The translations under genes were made by a program, and so were the position numbers. Below, piece by piece: positions 7,612-15,288 of a stretch of DNA of 25,692 nucleotides (position 1 is the first letter of the stretch; each line of letters opens with the position of its first letter). The stretch comes from Clostridiales bacterium. Lineage in GTDB: Bacteria > Bacillota > Clostridia > Lachnospirales > JAITVM01. The DNA is taken from positions 1 through 25,692 of the forward strand of contig JAITVM010000205.1 in the NCBI GenBank assembly GCA_031285815.1, given 5' to 3'. Under the pieces are notes generated by a model. The model was given only the letters and a program-made list of their open reading frames with translations, was not told the origin of the DNA and searched no databases.

Positions 7612-8565
7612 TTAATAAATATCTTTGTAAATCCTATGCTGCCTTCTAAGCCGCTGCCTGATTTGATCAACAAAGCCCTCTGGCCCCAATACTTTTAATA
7701 CAGGGCCAAAGCTTAATATCCGTATTAATATCTCCGTTTCCTCATCCTTATCATAATATATTTTAGATAAGCAGCTGCCGTCCCCACTAACCGAAGATTC
7801 TTTTTCATATTGCGCAAATTGTAGCAAAAAGCGGTCAAGGGCGTTCCGTTTATTACTTATTTTAACAACAATGTGGCTTTTGGGTTTATCTTTCCACCCC
7901 TTAAAATTTTGCATCCCTTCACATATATTAACCCTTACTATCGAAGACAAATTCAACTTAAGCTGCTTCCGCCTTTTATCAAAGAGCCGAAAAGCTATTA
8001 ACCTAAATTTATCATCCTTGGCAGAATAATTAAGGGAAACCGGGAAATATTTATTTTCTGTAAGTACGTTATTTTTGTTTTTATACTCAATTTCAACCGT
8101 ATTATTATCTCTAATGCTATCCAATAGCATCCTAAAATTCTTTATATACCCTTCATCTTTAAAATCATCGCCACAAGTATTTTTATCAAATACATGAAAA
8201 TCCCCATAATCAAAAAGTTCCCCAACACTGCCCAGCCCGCCATTAATTTCTTCAATTTCTTCTTTATTTAAAAACAGGCCTATCCGGCTATCTTTTAAAA
8301 TAGCTTTTAGCCAGCATTTTTCAAGGTTAGTAATTGGCAGCTCATAACCCTCAGTATTTAATTTCGGCTTGTAATTATCACCTTTATCAAAGAAGCCCCA
8401 TTCTTCAATATTGGGGGCAATAAAAAATGCGCTTTCAGAAAAAGCATACCTATCAATTATATTTTTAACTTCTTCAGTAGTTAAATGTTTTTTCTTATAC
8501 GCTTCTTCTAATATTTTTCTGACACTTAAATAATAAGTGCTGTATACCTCAGAAAACAGTTCCAT
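7612..8565 (-). CDS. WYL-domain protein (second of a pair), predicted transcriptional regulator
   Basis: This 317-residue protein has a middle WYL-type region. It is best seen around 155-215, where a strand pattern VEIEYKNKNNV is followed by YFPVSLNYSAKDDKFRLIAFR and the conserved Arg/Lys-rich turn. WYL domains sense small ligands or nucleic acid and act mostly as transcription regulators, often in DNA damage or phage responses. I see no confident helix-turn-helix in the N-terminal 150 residues, which are largely helical. The ATG at 8565 directly follows GGGGTGATAGG. It lies 33 bases downstream of a longer WYL protein, so the two are probably co-translated and may work as a heteromeric unit. 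The divergent rtcB points to RNA repair as the target process, which is an inference. Confidence 0.78.
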   Translation of the reverse strand: MELFSEVYSTYYLSVRKILEEAYKKKHLTTEEVKNIIDRYAFSESAFFIAPNIEEWGFFDKGDNYKPKLNTEGYELPITNLEKCWLKAILKDSRIGLFLNKEEIEEINGGLGSVGELFDYGDFHVFDKNTCGDDFKDEGYIKNFRMLLDSIRDNNTVEIEYKNKNNVLTENKYFPVSLNYSAKDDKFRLIAFRLFDKRRKQLKLNLSSIVRVNICEGMQNFKGWKDKPKSHIVVKISNKRNALDRFLLQFAQYEKESSVSGDGSCLSKIYYDKDEETEILIRILSFGPVLKVLGPEGFVDQIRQRLRRQHRIYKDIY

Positions 8566-8598
8566 CCTATCACCCCGAAAAACCAGATTTAATAATCA

Positions 8599-9831
8599 TT
8601 ATATACTATCATCAAAATACATTTTATACATCTCAGCCAGGTCCCCTGAAAACCTATTTTTCACAAAAGGGTTTGTACATTCTAAATATATGACCCTGCC
8701 AATAAAAGTTTTTATCCAAGGCGCCATTTCGGAGGCATCAAAACATATATTTGTATACACAAAAGTATTAGTACCAATTTTTTCAATTGACCCAGAGCGC
8801 CTTTCTTTAATAATACGCTCAATAATATATTTTTCCCTTTCTTCATCTATGTACAAAACAACCTTAATACCTTCAATCCGGGACCTGCCGCCAAAGCCCA
8901 CACCCCAAACTTTATCCAAATTATTCTCAAGTTTTATTTTCATTTCTGCATAATTGCCGTAAGTATCTAATATTTTAACAGATTTAATACTATCAAGCCT
9001 AAGCGTCCCAAACCTATTCTCCCTTTCCGAATAAAAGCAGAGGTACCTCCTGCCTGTTACCGAACTTATTAAAATTTTTAAAGGCACTATAATATACTCA
9101 TTAAAAGCTTTTGATTTAGGTGCCCATGCCTTAATTTTTACCCGCTGCCCAGATTCCATAGCTAAAAGGGTTTCATATAAAACCGTGCCCTCTAAAGTAT
9201 GGACTAAATAATGGTGCTTATAAGAAAAAACATTGCCCCCTATTCCTGAGTTATCAATTATGTATGAGCCGATTTCCCCAAAATAGCTGGCTTCTGAAAA
9301 AAAATTAATTGCATCGCCTAAGTATTTAAAATTTAGGCCTGAATATGTTAACGTTGCCAAACTATAATAAACCAGCCTGCCAATTTTTTCAGAAACTAAA
9401 ATACCTTCTTTTTCATATTCAACACATTTTAGGCGTACTGTCTGATTATCAAAAACTTTACCGCTTTTTTCAGATATTTTATTAGTGAGCATTAAAACCG
9501 TACAAGATTTTTCTTTTTTTAAAATGTCCAGCAAATAAAAGTGGAGCATTATATCATTGGCTGTAAAGGATTTTGATTTCCAGGCGGCATATAGCGGGTT
9601 AGATTTTATTTTAGATGAATCTAAGTTAATAACCGTCTGCTTGCCACTTTTAGTATAGCTTTGCTTTATGTACCCACGCAAATAGCTTTCTATGCGCCGC
9701 TTTTCATTATCGTAGCTCCTATTGGATTTTTGTTTAAAATCATTTCGCGTTTTAAACCCATAAATATAAAAATCCCTAATATAATCACGGATTTTATCAA
9801 AATTTTTAATTAATTCAGAAAAAGCAGCCAT
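8599..9831 (-). CDS. WYL-domain protein (first of a pair), predicted transcriptional regulator
   Basis: This is a protein of about 410 residues. Its N-terminus (MAAFSELIKNFDKIRDYIRD) and the following SYDNEKRRIESYL segment match the start of a family of paired WYL proteins I know from Lachnospiraceae. A winged-helix-like part spans roughly 95-160. The WYL core follows in the middle (KIKAWAPKSKAFNEYIIVPL, then RRYLCFYSER), and a C-terminal WCX-like extension completes it. The open frame runs to 9966, but that would cross the promoter region and the start of rtcB on the other strand. ATG at 9831, preceded by TAGGAAA and conserved in sequence, is the better choice. It is divergent from rtcB, with 98 bases between the starts. 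Regulation of rtcB and of itself is the natural guess. Confidence 0.78.
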   Translation of the reverse strand: MAAFSELIKNFDKIRDYIRDFYIYGFKTRNDFKQKSNRSYDNEKRRIESYLRGYIKQSYTKSGKQTVINLDSSKIKSNPLYAAWKSKSFTANDIMLHFYLLDILKKEKSCTVLMLTNKISEKSGKVFDNQTVRLKCVEYEKEGILVSEKIGRLVYYSLATLTYSGLNFKYLGDAINFFSEASYFGEIGSYIIDNSGIGGNVFSYKHHYLVHTLEGTVLYETLLAMESGQRVKIKAWAPKSKAFNEYIIVPLKILISSVTGRRYLCFYSERENRFGTLRLDSIKSVKILDTYGNYAEMKIKLENNLDKVWGVGFGGRSRIEGIKVVLYIDEEREKYIIERIIKERRSGSIEKIGTNTFVYTNICFDASEMAPWIKTFIGRVIYLECTNPFVKNRFSGDLAEMYKMYFDDSI

Positions 9832-9888
9832 TTTCCTAGCGCCTACCTTCGCAAACTTTTTTAAATGAACCCAAAACTTATTAGTGGT

Positions 9889-9917
9889 ATTATAATTATA
9901 GCCTATTAATAACACAA
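9889..9917 (-). promoter_or_regulatory. Promoter of the WYL pair, overlapping the rtcB upstream region
   Basis: On the - strand TTGTGT (9917-9912) is separated by 17 bases from a perfect TATAAT (9894-9889). On the + strand an overlapping TATAAT (9891-9896) could serve rtcB, but no good -35 box is seen for it. The two divergent transcripts therefore share overlapping -10 boxes and cannot easily fire together. The rtcB ribosome site (AAGGGG, 9916-9921) also overlaps the -35 box. Confidence 0.6.
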
Positions 9918-9959
9918 GGGGATGATAATATGTTTGTAATAAGTAACAATAACACAAGG
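9908..9959 (+). repeat. 12-bp direct repeat in the WYL/rtcB control region
   Basis: AATAACACAAGG occurs at 9908-9919 and again at 9948-9959, exactly 40 bases apart, close to four helical turns. The first copy covers the -35 box of the WYL promoter and part of the rtcB ribosome site. The second lies in codons 7-10 of rtcB. It is a candidate operator, although it is not palindromic. Confidence 0.5.
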
Positions 9960-11162
9960 CTTCCAATTAAAATATGGTTAAATGATATAAGTGAAATAGA
10001 AAGCTCCTGCTTGGAACAGGCATACAATCTTTCCAATTTGCCTTTTATTCATAAATGGGTCTCGCTTATGCCGGATACACATACAGGCTTTGGTATGCCA
10101 ATTGGCGGGGTAATCGCCACAGACGGGGTTATAATACCAAATGCGGTAGGCATGGATATTGGCTGCGGCATGGCTTTTATATCAACAGATATAAATATTT
10201 CTGATATCGAAGATATCCAAACAGGCAACGGCAGCTTTATCCAGGCTGTTATCGGCGATATTTTGAGGAACATACCCGTAGGGTTTAACCACTATAAAGA
10301 AAAACAGGGTTCCCAAACACTTGATAAGGCTAATGAATGCCTGGATATGTATATCGAAAACAAGGGCCTTGTAGAGCAGATAGGAAATGGCTATTATCAA
10401 ATTGGCACATTAGGCGGGGGCAACCACTTTATCGAGCTTCAAGTTGACGAATCAGGCAACATTGGTATAATGGTACATTCGGGCAGCCGAAACTTTGGCT
10501 TACAAATATGCAAATACTATAATAAAATAGCTAAAAGCCATAACGAAAAATGGTATTCTTCTGTCCCCGGAAACTATAGCCTAGCTTTTTTGCCAGTTGA
10601 CCACCGCGACGGTATAAATTATATTAAATGGATGAATTTAGCCCTTGATTTCGCTTACGAAAACCGTAGCATAATTTTATCTAAAGCAAAAGAAATTTTA
10701 GAAAGGTATATCGCCAAATATACTAACATTACATTTTCATATGGGCAAGAAATTAATTGCCACCATAATTATGCAAGCCTAGAGCACCATTTTAATAAAA
10801 ATGTCTGGGTACACAGAAAGGGCGCGACCCGGGCACGGCTTGGGGAAATTGCAGCTATCCCTGGGGCAATGGGTTCTTATAGCTATATTGTTGAAGGTTT
10901 GGGAAATGAACATAGCTTTTATAGCTCATCCCATGGGGCGGGGCGTAAATATTCCCGTAAAGGGGCTATGGCCAATTTTTCAACTGAAAGCGTTATGCTT
11001 GATTTAAAAGAACAGAACGTCGCTATAGGTAAGCACAATAAATCTGATATAGCTGAAGAAAGCCGTTTCGCATATAAGGATATCGATACAGTAATGGCCA
11101 GCCAGAAAGATTTAGTCAAGCCTATAAAAAAATTAAAAACAATAGGTGTAGTAAAAGGTTAG
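9930..11162 (+). CDS. rtcB: RtcB-family RNA ligase (3'-phosphate/cyclic phosphate to 5'-OH)
   Basis: RtcB joins RNA ends carrying 2',3'-cyclic or 3'-phosphate to 5'-hydroxyl ends, using GTP and manganese. Nuclease toxins and ribotoxins leave such ends. The 410 residues carry the metal and catalytic signatures: DIGCGM with Asp76 and Cys79, GGGNHFIE with His166, HSGSRNFG with His183, and SSSHGAGRKYSR, where His335 fits the histidine that is guanylylated. RKGATRA (296-302) and the MG motif at 314 also fit. The ATG at 9930 lies eight bases after AAGGGG. The length is close to that of Escherichia coli RtcB. There is no archease gene and no RtcR-type activator nearby. The divergent WYL proteins probably take the regulatory place that RtcR has in proteobacteria. 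A terminator follows the gene. Confidence 0.92.
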   Translation: MFVISNNNTRLPIKIWLNDISEIESSCLEQAYNLSNLPFIHKWVSLMPDTHTGFGMPIGGVIATDGVIIPNAVGMDIGCGMAFISTDINISDIEDIQTGNGSFIQAVIGDILRNIPVGFNHYKEKQGSQTLDKANECLDMYIENKGLVEQIGNGYYQIGTLGGGNHFIELQVDESGNIGIMVHSGSRNFGLQICKYYNKIAKSHNEKWYSSVPGNYSLAFLPVDHRDGINYIKWMNLALDFAYENRSIILSKAKEILERYIAKYTNITFSYGQEINCHHNYASLEHHFNKNVWVHRKGATRARLGEIAAIPGAMGSYSYIVEGLGNEHSFYSSSHGAGRKYSRKGAMANFSTESVMLDLKEQNVAIGKHNKSDIAEESRFAYKDIDTVMASQKDLVKPIKKLKTIGVVKG

Positions 11163-11199
11163 CTGTTTTACTGGACTTAATATAATTAAAAATAAATTT

Positions 11200-11231
11200 A
11201 GGGCCAGAAGCTATACAAGCTACTAGGCCCT
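11200..11231. terminator. Bidirectional terminator between rtcB and the metallophosphoesterase gene
   Basis: AGGGCC (11200-11205) pairs with GGCCCT (11226-11231), with an inner AGCT/AGCT pairing. TTTATATTTT follows on the + strand and TAAATTTATTTTT on the - strand, so it can serve both convergent genes. Confidence 0.75.
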
Positions 11232-11240
11232 TTATATTTT

Positions 11241-11924
11241 CTATATCAAAACCGGTTTAAAACCTAAATAGTCACCGGAAGTTAGGATAAATTCTATACC
11301 GTAATGGCTACCCATCAAGCTGGAATAGAATGACCCTTCACCATGCAAATGCCCATAAATAAATTTCTTAACAGGGTAGCCCCCCGCAATTTCAATAAAC
11401 CCTGAAACCTCTTTTTGTTCGTTTGTCGGCGGGAAATGCATCATAATATAAATTTCTTCAACGCCGCTTTTTATGCAGCTATCTAATGATAAACGGAGGC
11501 GCTTTAGTTCACGCTTATATATTTTTTCATCATTATCAGAAAATTCTATGGCGTTTGGGCATACCCACCCCCTTGTACCGCATATCCCGATGCCTTCGGC
11601 AATATAGTAGTTATTTTTTAGGATATCTATAGATGCTAAGCGGCCTTTTAATTTATTCAGCTGCCCAAAATAATAATCATGGTTCCCCGAAATTATTATT
11701 TTGTGCCCGGGCAAATTATCTACAAAGCCTAAATCCAAAAGCGCTTCGTCAATACGCATCGCCCAAGATATATCCCCACAAATCAGCACGGTATCATCCG
11801 GCTTAATAATATCAAGCCAATTATTTTTTATCTTTGAAACATGGTTAACCCAAGCCCCGCCATATTTGTCCATTGTTTTATTTTGGGAAAAGCTTAAGTG
11901 TAGGTCCGAAATTGCATATAACAT
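11241..11924 (-). CDS. Calcineurin-type metallophosphoesterase
   Basis: This 227-residue cytosolic protein has all the metal-binding signatures of the family. They are D7-x-H9 (ISDLHLSF), GD51 (CGDISW), N81-H82-D (GNHDYYFG), H163 (MMHFPP) and GH192-x-H194 (YGHLHG). It should bind two metals and hydrolyse a phosphomonoester or diester, but the substrate cannot be told from sequence. The ATG at 11924 follows GGGGG at eight bases. It is 21 bases downstream of the alarmone synthetase gene and probably the last gene of that operon, since a terminator follows at once. The link suggests a role in nucleotide or stress metabolism, but many Clostridial genomes carry such genes in varied places. Confidence 0.87.
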   Translation of the reverse strand: MLYAISDLHLSFSQNKTMDKYGGAWVNHVSKIKNNWLDIIKPDDTVLICGDISWAMRIDEALLDLGFVDNLPGHKIIISGNHDYYFGQLNKLKGRLASIDILKNNYYIAEGIGICGTRGWVCPNAIEFSDNDEKIYKRELKRLRLSLDSCIKSGVEEIYIMMHFPPTNEQKEVSGFIEIAGGYPVKKFIYGHLHGEGSFYSSLMGSHYGIEFILTSGDYLGFKPVLI

Positions 11925-11945
11925 AGTAGTGCCCCCGCAGCCTTG

Positions 11946-12743
11946 CTAAACTTTGTATAGTGATGCTATAATCGCAAGCTCCTCGTCAAATTCAATTAAT
12001 TGCTTATTATCGTTTAAAGCATATACATCATAAAATTTTTTAGTAATTTCATCAAGCTGTTCGAAGCCTGCATCCCTATGGAGCCTTTCAATCTTGTCAC
12101 GGATTTTGTCAACTAATTTATTCTTGACTTCTATTATACGTATTGCGTCCATAATCTCGCCCCTCACAGTGCCCATCTCCATATCCATATTGTAGGCTGT
12201 TTCGGCAAGGGCTTGGAGCTTAGCTTGTAAATCGTCCGGTACATTCCCGCTATATTTATATTTTATAGAATGTTCGATAGTCGCCCAGAAATTCATAGCC
12301 ATTGTCCTAATCTGAATCTCGGCTTTAACGTTGCGTTTCCCCTTTGACATAATTATCGGGTACCTGACTAAAATATGGTATGACCTGTACCCACTTTTTT
12401 TCCTGTTATTTATATAATCCCGTTCTTCCGAAATAAATATATCTTTGCCGTCACGCCTTCTAATAAGCTGTATGACCCTGTCAATATCTTCAACAAACCT
12501 GCATATAATACGTATCCCTGCAATATCTTCAATTTCTTCTTCTATCCTGTCATAAGGTATATTTTTGCGGTTAGCTTTTTCTAAAATACTCCCAACACCT
12601 TTTACCCTGCCGGCTACAATTTCTATTGGCGAGTGTTTATTTTCGCGTTCGAATTCTTTTTTCAGGCGTTCAAATTTTATAAGCAGCTCATCCACTGCTT
12701 GTTCATAAGGCAACAATATCTTGCCCCAATCGGCTATTTCCAA
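11946..12743 (-). CDS. relQ: Small alarmone synthetase, RelQ/YjbM type (GTP pyrophosphokinase)
   Basis: It transfers pyrophosphate from ATP to GDP or GTP, making (p)ppGpp in the cytosol. It is a synthetase-only protein with no HD hydrolase domain and no TGS or ACT domain. Visible motifs (numbered from the TTG start) are GRVKGVGSILEKA (45-57), EDIAGIRIICRF (72-83), SGYRSYH (117-123), AEIQIRT (141-147) and NFWATIEH (151-158). A helical C-terminal part, as in RelQ tetramers, completes it. The longest frame starts with a GTG at 12752, which is part of the ribosome site GGGGTG. TTG at 12743, eight bases after GGGG, gives MEIADWGKILLPYEQAV. This aligns residue for residue with the start I recall for Bacillus subtilis YjbM (MDDKQWERFLVPYRQAV), so I chose TTG. 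It lies between an M23 peptidase and a metallophosphoesterase, all on one strand. Confidence 0.9.
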   Translation of the reverse strand: MEIADWGKILLPYEQAVDELLIKFERLKKEFERENKHSPIEIVAGRVKGVGSILEKANRKNIPYDRIEEEIEDIAGIRIICRFVEDIDRVIQLIRRRDGKDIFISEERDYINNRKKSGYRSYHILVRYPIIMSKGKRNVKAEIQIRTMAMNFWATIEHSIKYKYSGNVPDDLQAKLQALAETAYNMDMEMGTVRGEIMDAIRIIEVKNKLVDKIRDKIERLHRDAGFEQLDEITKKFYDVYALNDNKQLIEFDEELAIIASLYKV

Positions 12744-12775
12744 AATATGCACCCCAATTCTTTTGTATACCTTGA

Positions 12776-13693
12776 TTAATTGAAAATAAATTTATTGTTT
12801 TCTATCAATTTTAAAAATGGGTAAGGGTTTATCCAAAACTCCCCTTTAAACAATTTTGTGTCAGGGCTTATCCCCACATGCAAGTGCACAGCAAAATTGC
12901 CGCGGGCACCCTCGTTTACGCTATACCCAGTGTCGCCCATATACCCTAAAAGGCCGCCGGCAGAAACAGCATCGCCTTTTTTTAGTTCTTCATTAAAGCT
13001 GTCAAAATGTGCATAATAAAAATAAGTATTATTTTCACCCCGGACCCCAACCCGGAACCCACCATATTCATTCCATCCAATATTTTCTATAACACCGTCT
13101 GTCATACTTATTATTGGTATATAGCCCCTGATATTTTTAACGTCCATAATATCCGTGCCTTCATGTGCCCTTTCCCCGCCATAAGGCCTTTTAGCGCCCC
13201 AGCTGTTGGCAAAGGTATATTCATAAACCTTGCCGGAAAAAGATTCTGGTACCGGGAAATAAACCAGGCTGGATAATATATCTCTAAAAAGCTTCGAATA
13301 TTGGGGGTAAACTCTTTTATATTTATTTTTTAATGTATCATAATTAAGCAAAAAACCCTGTTCTATCTCTGTAAGTACCGGTGTTACACCCATATCCTTA
13401 TAAAAATTATTTTCCAATGAATAGATTGCTAGCACCTCAGTAAAATCCAGCCCATGCTTATCCGAAAGCTCTTTTAAAATAATAAGTGCCCTTTCAGGGA
13501 TTGCCAATGCCCGGACATATTCCTTGGCAACAATTTGCCTATCTATAAACTTATTTTTAATATAAAATACGGTAACCAAAATAAGGGCTACGGCCAATAT
13601 ATTAATAATTATTTTTTCACACTTATTTCTGTTATACTTTAGCTTATGTTTTTCTATGTAATAGTTTTTTATTAACTTATTAAGCTTAGGCAC
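12776..13693 (-). CDS. Membrane-anchored M23 family peptidase (LytM-type endopeptidase)
   Basis: This 305-residue protein is probably anchored by one N-terminal helix (about 27-46) after a basic cytosolic stretch, with the rest outside. The C-terminal domain has the full zinc site of active M23 enzymes: H177-x3-D181 (AHEGTD), His229 (YYAHF) and H270-x-H272 (VHLHVG). It should cut peptide cross-links in peptidoglycan. The middle region (about 55-150) shows no family I recognise. The GTG at 13693 follows GGGGGAGG at seven bases. With its intact active site it need not be a mere scaffold. SpoIIQ, a degenerate relative in the sporulation engulfment complex, is worth considering as a role model only because the layout is similar. 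No SpoIIIA genes are nearby. It sits between the P-loop gene and relQ. Confidence 0.88.
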   Translation of the reverse strand: MPKLNKLIKNYYIEKHKLKYNRNKCEKIIINILAVALILVTVFYIKNKFIDRQIVAKEYVRALAIPERALIILKELSDKHGLDFTEVLAIYSLENNFYKDMGVTPVLTEIEQGFLLNYDTLKNKYKRVYPQYSKLFRDILSSLVYFPVPESFSGKVYEYTFANSWGAKRPYGGERAHEGTDIMDVKNIRGYIPIISMTDGVIENIGWNEYGGFRVGVRGENNTYFYYAHFDSFNEELKKGDAVSAGGLLGYMGDTGYSVNEGARGNFAVHLHVGISPDTKLFKGEFWINPYPFLKLIENNKFIFN

Positions 13694-13697
13694 AAAA

Positions 13698-13746
13698 AAA
13701 CCTCCCCCAAATAATCTATAGTATTTATATTCTTCAAGAGAGGTTT
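13698..13746 (-). promoter_or_regulatory. Inverted repeat covering the ribosome site of the M23 peptidase gene
   Basis: On the - strand AAACCTC (13746-13740) can pair with GAGGTTT (13704-13698), which contains part of the ribosome site GGGGGAGG and is followed by more T residues. The structure could end transcripts from the P-loop gene or mask the ribosome site. The loop is long (35 bases), so folding is uncertain. Confidence 0.35.
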
Positions 13747-13770
13747 ATATTCAAATTTAGGCTTTCTGGA

Positions 13771-14184
13771 TTATACTAAATACCCTTTAGCTTCTTCAGG
13801 CAAGTTATCGGGGTCACTATTTATGGTAAAAATAAAATCAACGCTGTTTAATCCGGACAACATTTCTAGCTTTTTCAAAAGTTTAAGGAGGGCATCATTA
13901 TCAAAATTTTTAACTATATTGCCAACGCCATCTAAAAATATTTCTTTAATATCTGAATTTTGGGATAGTATCCCACATATAAACCCAACTAATTCACGGT
14001 AGTTAGAAAGTGGGAACGAGGTAGTATCTACGAACCTAATATCATGGTGTAAATCAAACATATGCCTTTTATCATCATCTATAAAAACGAGGTGCCCATC
14101 TGTTCTGTTAACAGCTTCGTTAGCTAACGCGATGAGCTGTTTAGTCTTTCCTTGCCCTTTTTGACTTGCAATTATTTTAATCAT
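13771..14184 (-). CDS. Small P-loop ATPase-like protein of unknown function
   Basis: This 137-residue protein begins MIKIIASQKGQGKTKQLI, with a P-loop (GQGKTK, about 9-14). Strand-like segments LVFIDDD and IKEIFLDGV follow, the second with an acidic end that fits a Walker B site, and FIFTINSD is a possible sensor strand. It resembles short Clostridial proteins often labelled as PilT or twitching motility proteins, but it is far too short for PilT and lacks the rest of that fold. I know of no shown function. The ATG at 14184 follows GGAGG at nine bases. It is the first gene behind a near-consensus promoter with a structured leader and may lead an operon with the M23 peptidase, relQ and the phosphoesterase. 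Confidence 0.75.
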   Translation of the reverse strand: MIKIIASQKGQGKTKQLIALANEAVNRTDGHLVFIDDDKRHMFDLHHDIRFVDTTSFPLSNYRELVGFICGILSQNSDIKEIFLDGVGNIVKNFDNDALLKLLKKLEMLSGLNSVDFIFTINSDPDNLPEEAKGYLV

Positions 14185-14309
14185 AATAACCGTCCTCCTC
14201 AGGATTTTTATAAATTACACCAAAAATATGGTGCCCGAATCAACTAAAATAAGTTTGGCCGCCGGCAAAATATATGGCATATTTAATTGCCGCCGTAGTA
14301 TATGTATTT
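14185..14309 (-). promoter_or_regulatory. Structured 5' leader of the P-loop gene
   Basis: Downstream of the promoter on the - strand are two hairpins. The first is GC-rich (14295-14287 with 14268-14260, eight pairs and one G-G mismatch) in otherwise AT-rich DNA. The second is CACCA/TGGTG (14233-14229 with 14222-14218). I do not recognise a known riboswitch class. It could instead be an attenuator or an mRNA-stabilising structure. Confidence 0.35.
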
Positions 14310-14315
14310 AAAAAT

Positions 14316-14344
14316 ATTATACTATTAACAATTCCTTATGTAAA
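14316..14344 (-). promoter_or_regulatory. Near-consensus sigma-A promoter of the P-loop gene and probable downstream operon
   Basis: On the - strand TTTACA (14344-14339, five of six) lies 17 bases before a perfect TATAAT (14321-14316). The transcript should start near 14309, leaving a leader of about 125 bases. The remaining gene-free DNA up to 14451 is very AT-rich and shows nothing else I can name. Confidence 0.72.
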
Positions 14345-14451
14345 ATATAAATCCTTTAATTTTCTTAACAAAAAATTTTTTTATTAATTAAGCTATATTA
14401 TTTAAAATTAAATATATAGAATTTTGTCTAAAAAGCATACTAATAAAAAAA

Positions 14452-15288
14452 TTATAATGAATTGTTGCGTAGGGCAAAGCCACATGTTTTACAAAACTTC
14501 TCGGCCACTTTCCTAGCGCTAAAATTTTTCACTATGTTTAATGCCCGTTCCGAATTTAAAATATCACACATATTTTCTTTAAAAATATCCCCAAGCGCCA
14601 TATTGCCATCAGCATCCAGGCAGCAAGGGGTAACCACCCCATTAGATAAAATTGCAATTTGGTCTTTTAATGCGTAACATTTGCCGCCGGTAAAAATTTC
14701 TTCGCCGCCTAATTCCGGCCAAACAAATTTCCTGTCCCAGTGTAGAAAAATATTTTTTTGCAATGTAATGGCCTTATTGCGCTTAAAGCCCCCACTATCT
14801 ATATTGGTAGAAAAAATCCGGTTCAGTTTTTCGATTATAGCTTTGCCCTCACCATCCCCCCACAACCTCAAATTAATATAAGCCCCCTCAGAGGCTATTT
14901 TTGAAAAATAGGCGATATTATCAAAATAATCATCGAAGCCCATAATATTTTCAAATTCGCAATGTAGGGAAATATTTATTTGGTGAATGTTGTCTAAATA
15001 TTTATTTGATAAAATATCTTGCTTTTCTTTTAATAAAGTCCCATTTGTAGTAAGATTTACTTTTATACCGTTATCTTTTGCGGATATAATATAACCATTG
15101 ATATTCGGGTTTGCGAAAGGTTCGCCTAAGACATGTAAATATATATAGTTAGTATACCCTTTAACCTTACCTAATATGAAATTAAATTCATCCAATGTTA
15201 AAAATGTTTTTTTCCGTATGCTTGCCTTACAAAAACTACAATTTATGTTACAATAGTTTGTGGTTTCAATATATATTTTTTTGAACAT
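14452..15288 (-). CDS. Radical SAM/SPASM protein of unknown substrate
   Basis: This 278-residue protein has the radical SAM motif C13-x3-C17-x2-C20 (NYCNINCSFC) only a few residues from its start, so no recognition domain precedes the core. HVLGEPF stands in the place of the GGEP motif. The C-terminal part holds a short SPASM-type region with Cys in GGKCYALKD, PCC (with LDADGNMALGDI) and FCKTCG. The ATG at 15288 follows AGGGG at eight bases. The family includes peptide maturases and many uncharacterised proteins. I found no small peptide gene beside it, and its neighbours, the P-loop gene and parE, give no clue. It stands alone and is divergent from parE, with 98 bases between the starts. Confidence 0.82.
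   Translation of the reverse strand: MFKKIYIETTNYCNINCSFCKASIRKKTFLTLDEFNFILGKVKGYTNYIYLHVLGEPFANPNINGYIISAKDNGIKVNLTTNGTLLKEKQDILSNKYLDNIHQINISLHCEFENIMGFDDYFDNIAYFSKIASEGAYINLRLWGDGEGKAIIEKLNRIFSTNIDSGGFKRNKAITLQKNIFLHWDRKFVWPELGGEEIFTGGKCYALKDQIAILSNGVVTPCCLDADGNMALGDIFKENMCDILNSERALNIVKNFSARKVAEKFCKTCGFALRNNSL

Noticed and set aside
9832..9966. The N-terminal extension of the longer WYL protein to 9966.
   Set aside because: It would cross the WYL promoter and the rtcB start and lacks a ribosome site. The conserved MAAFSELIKNF start at 9831 fits the family.
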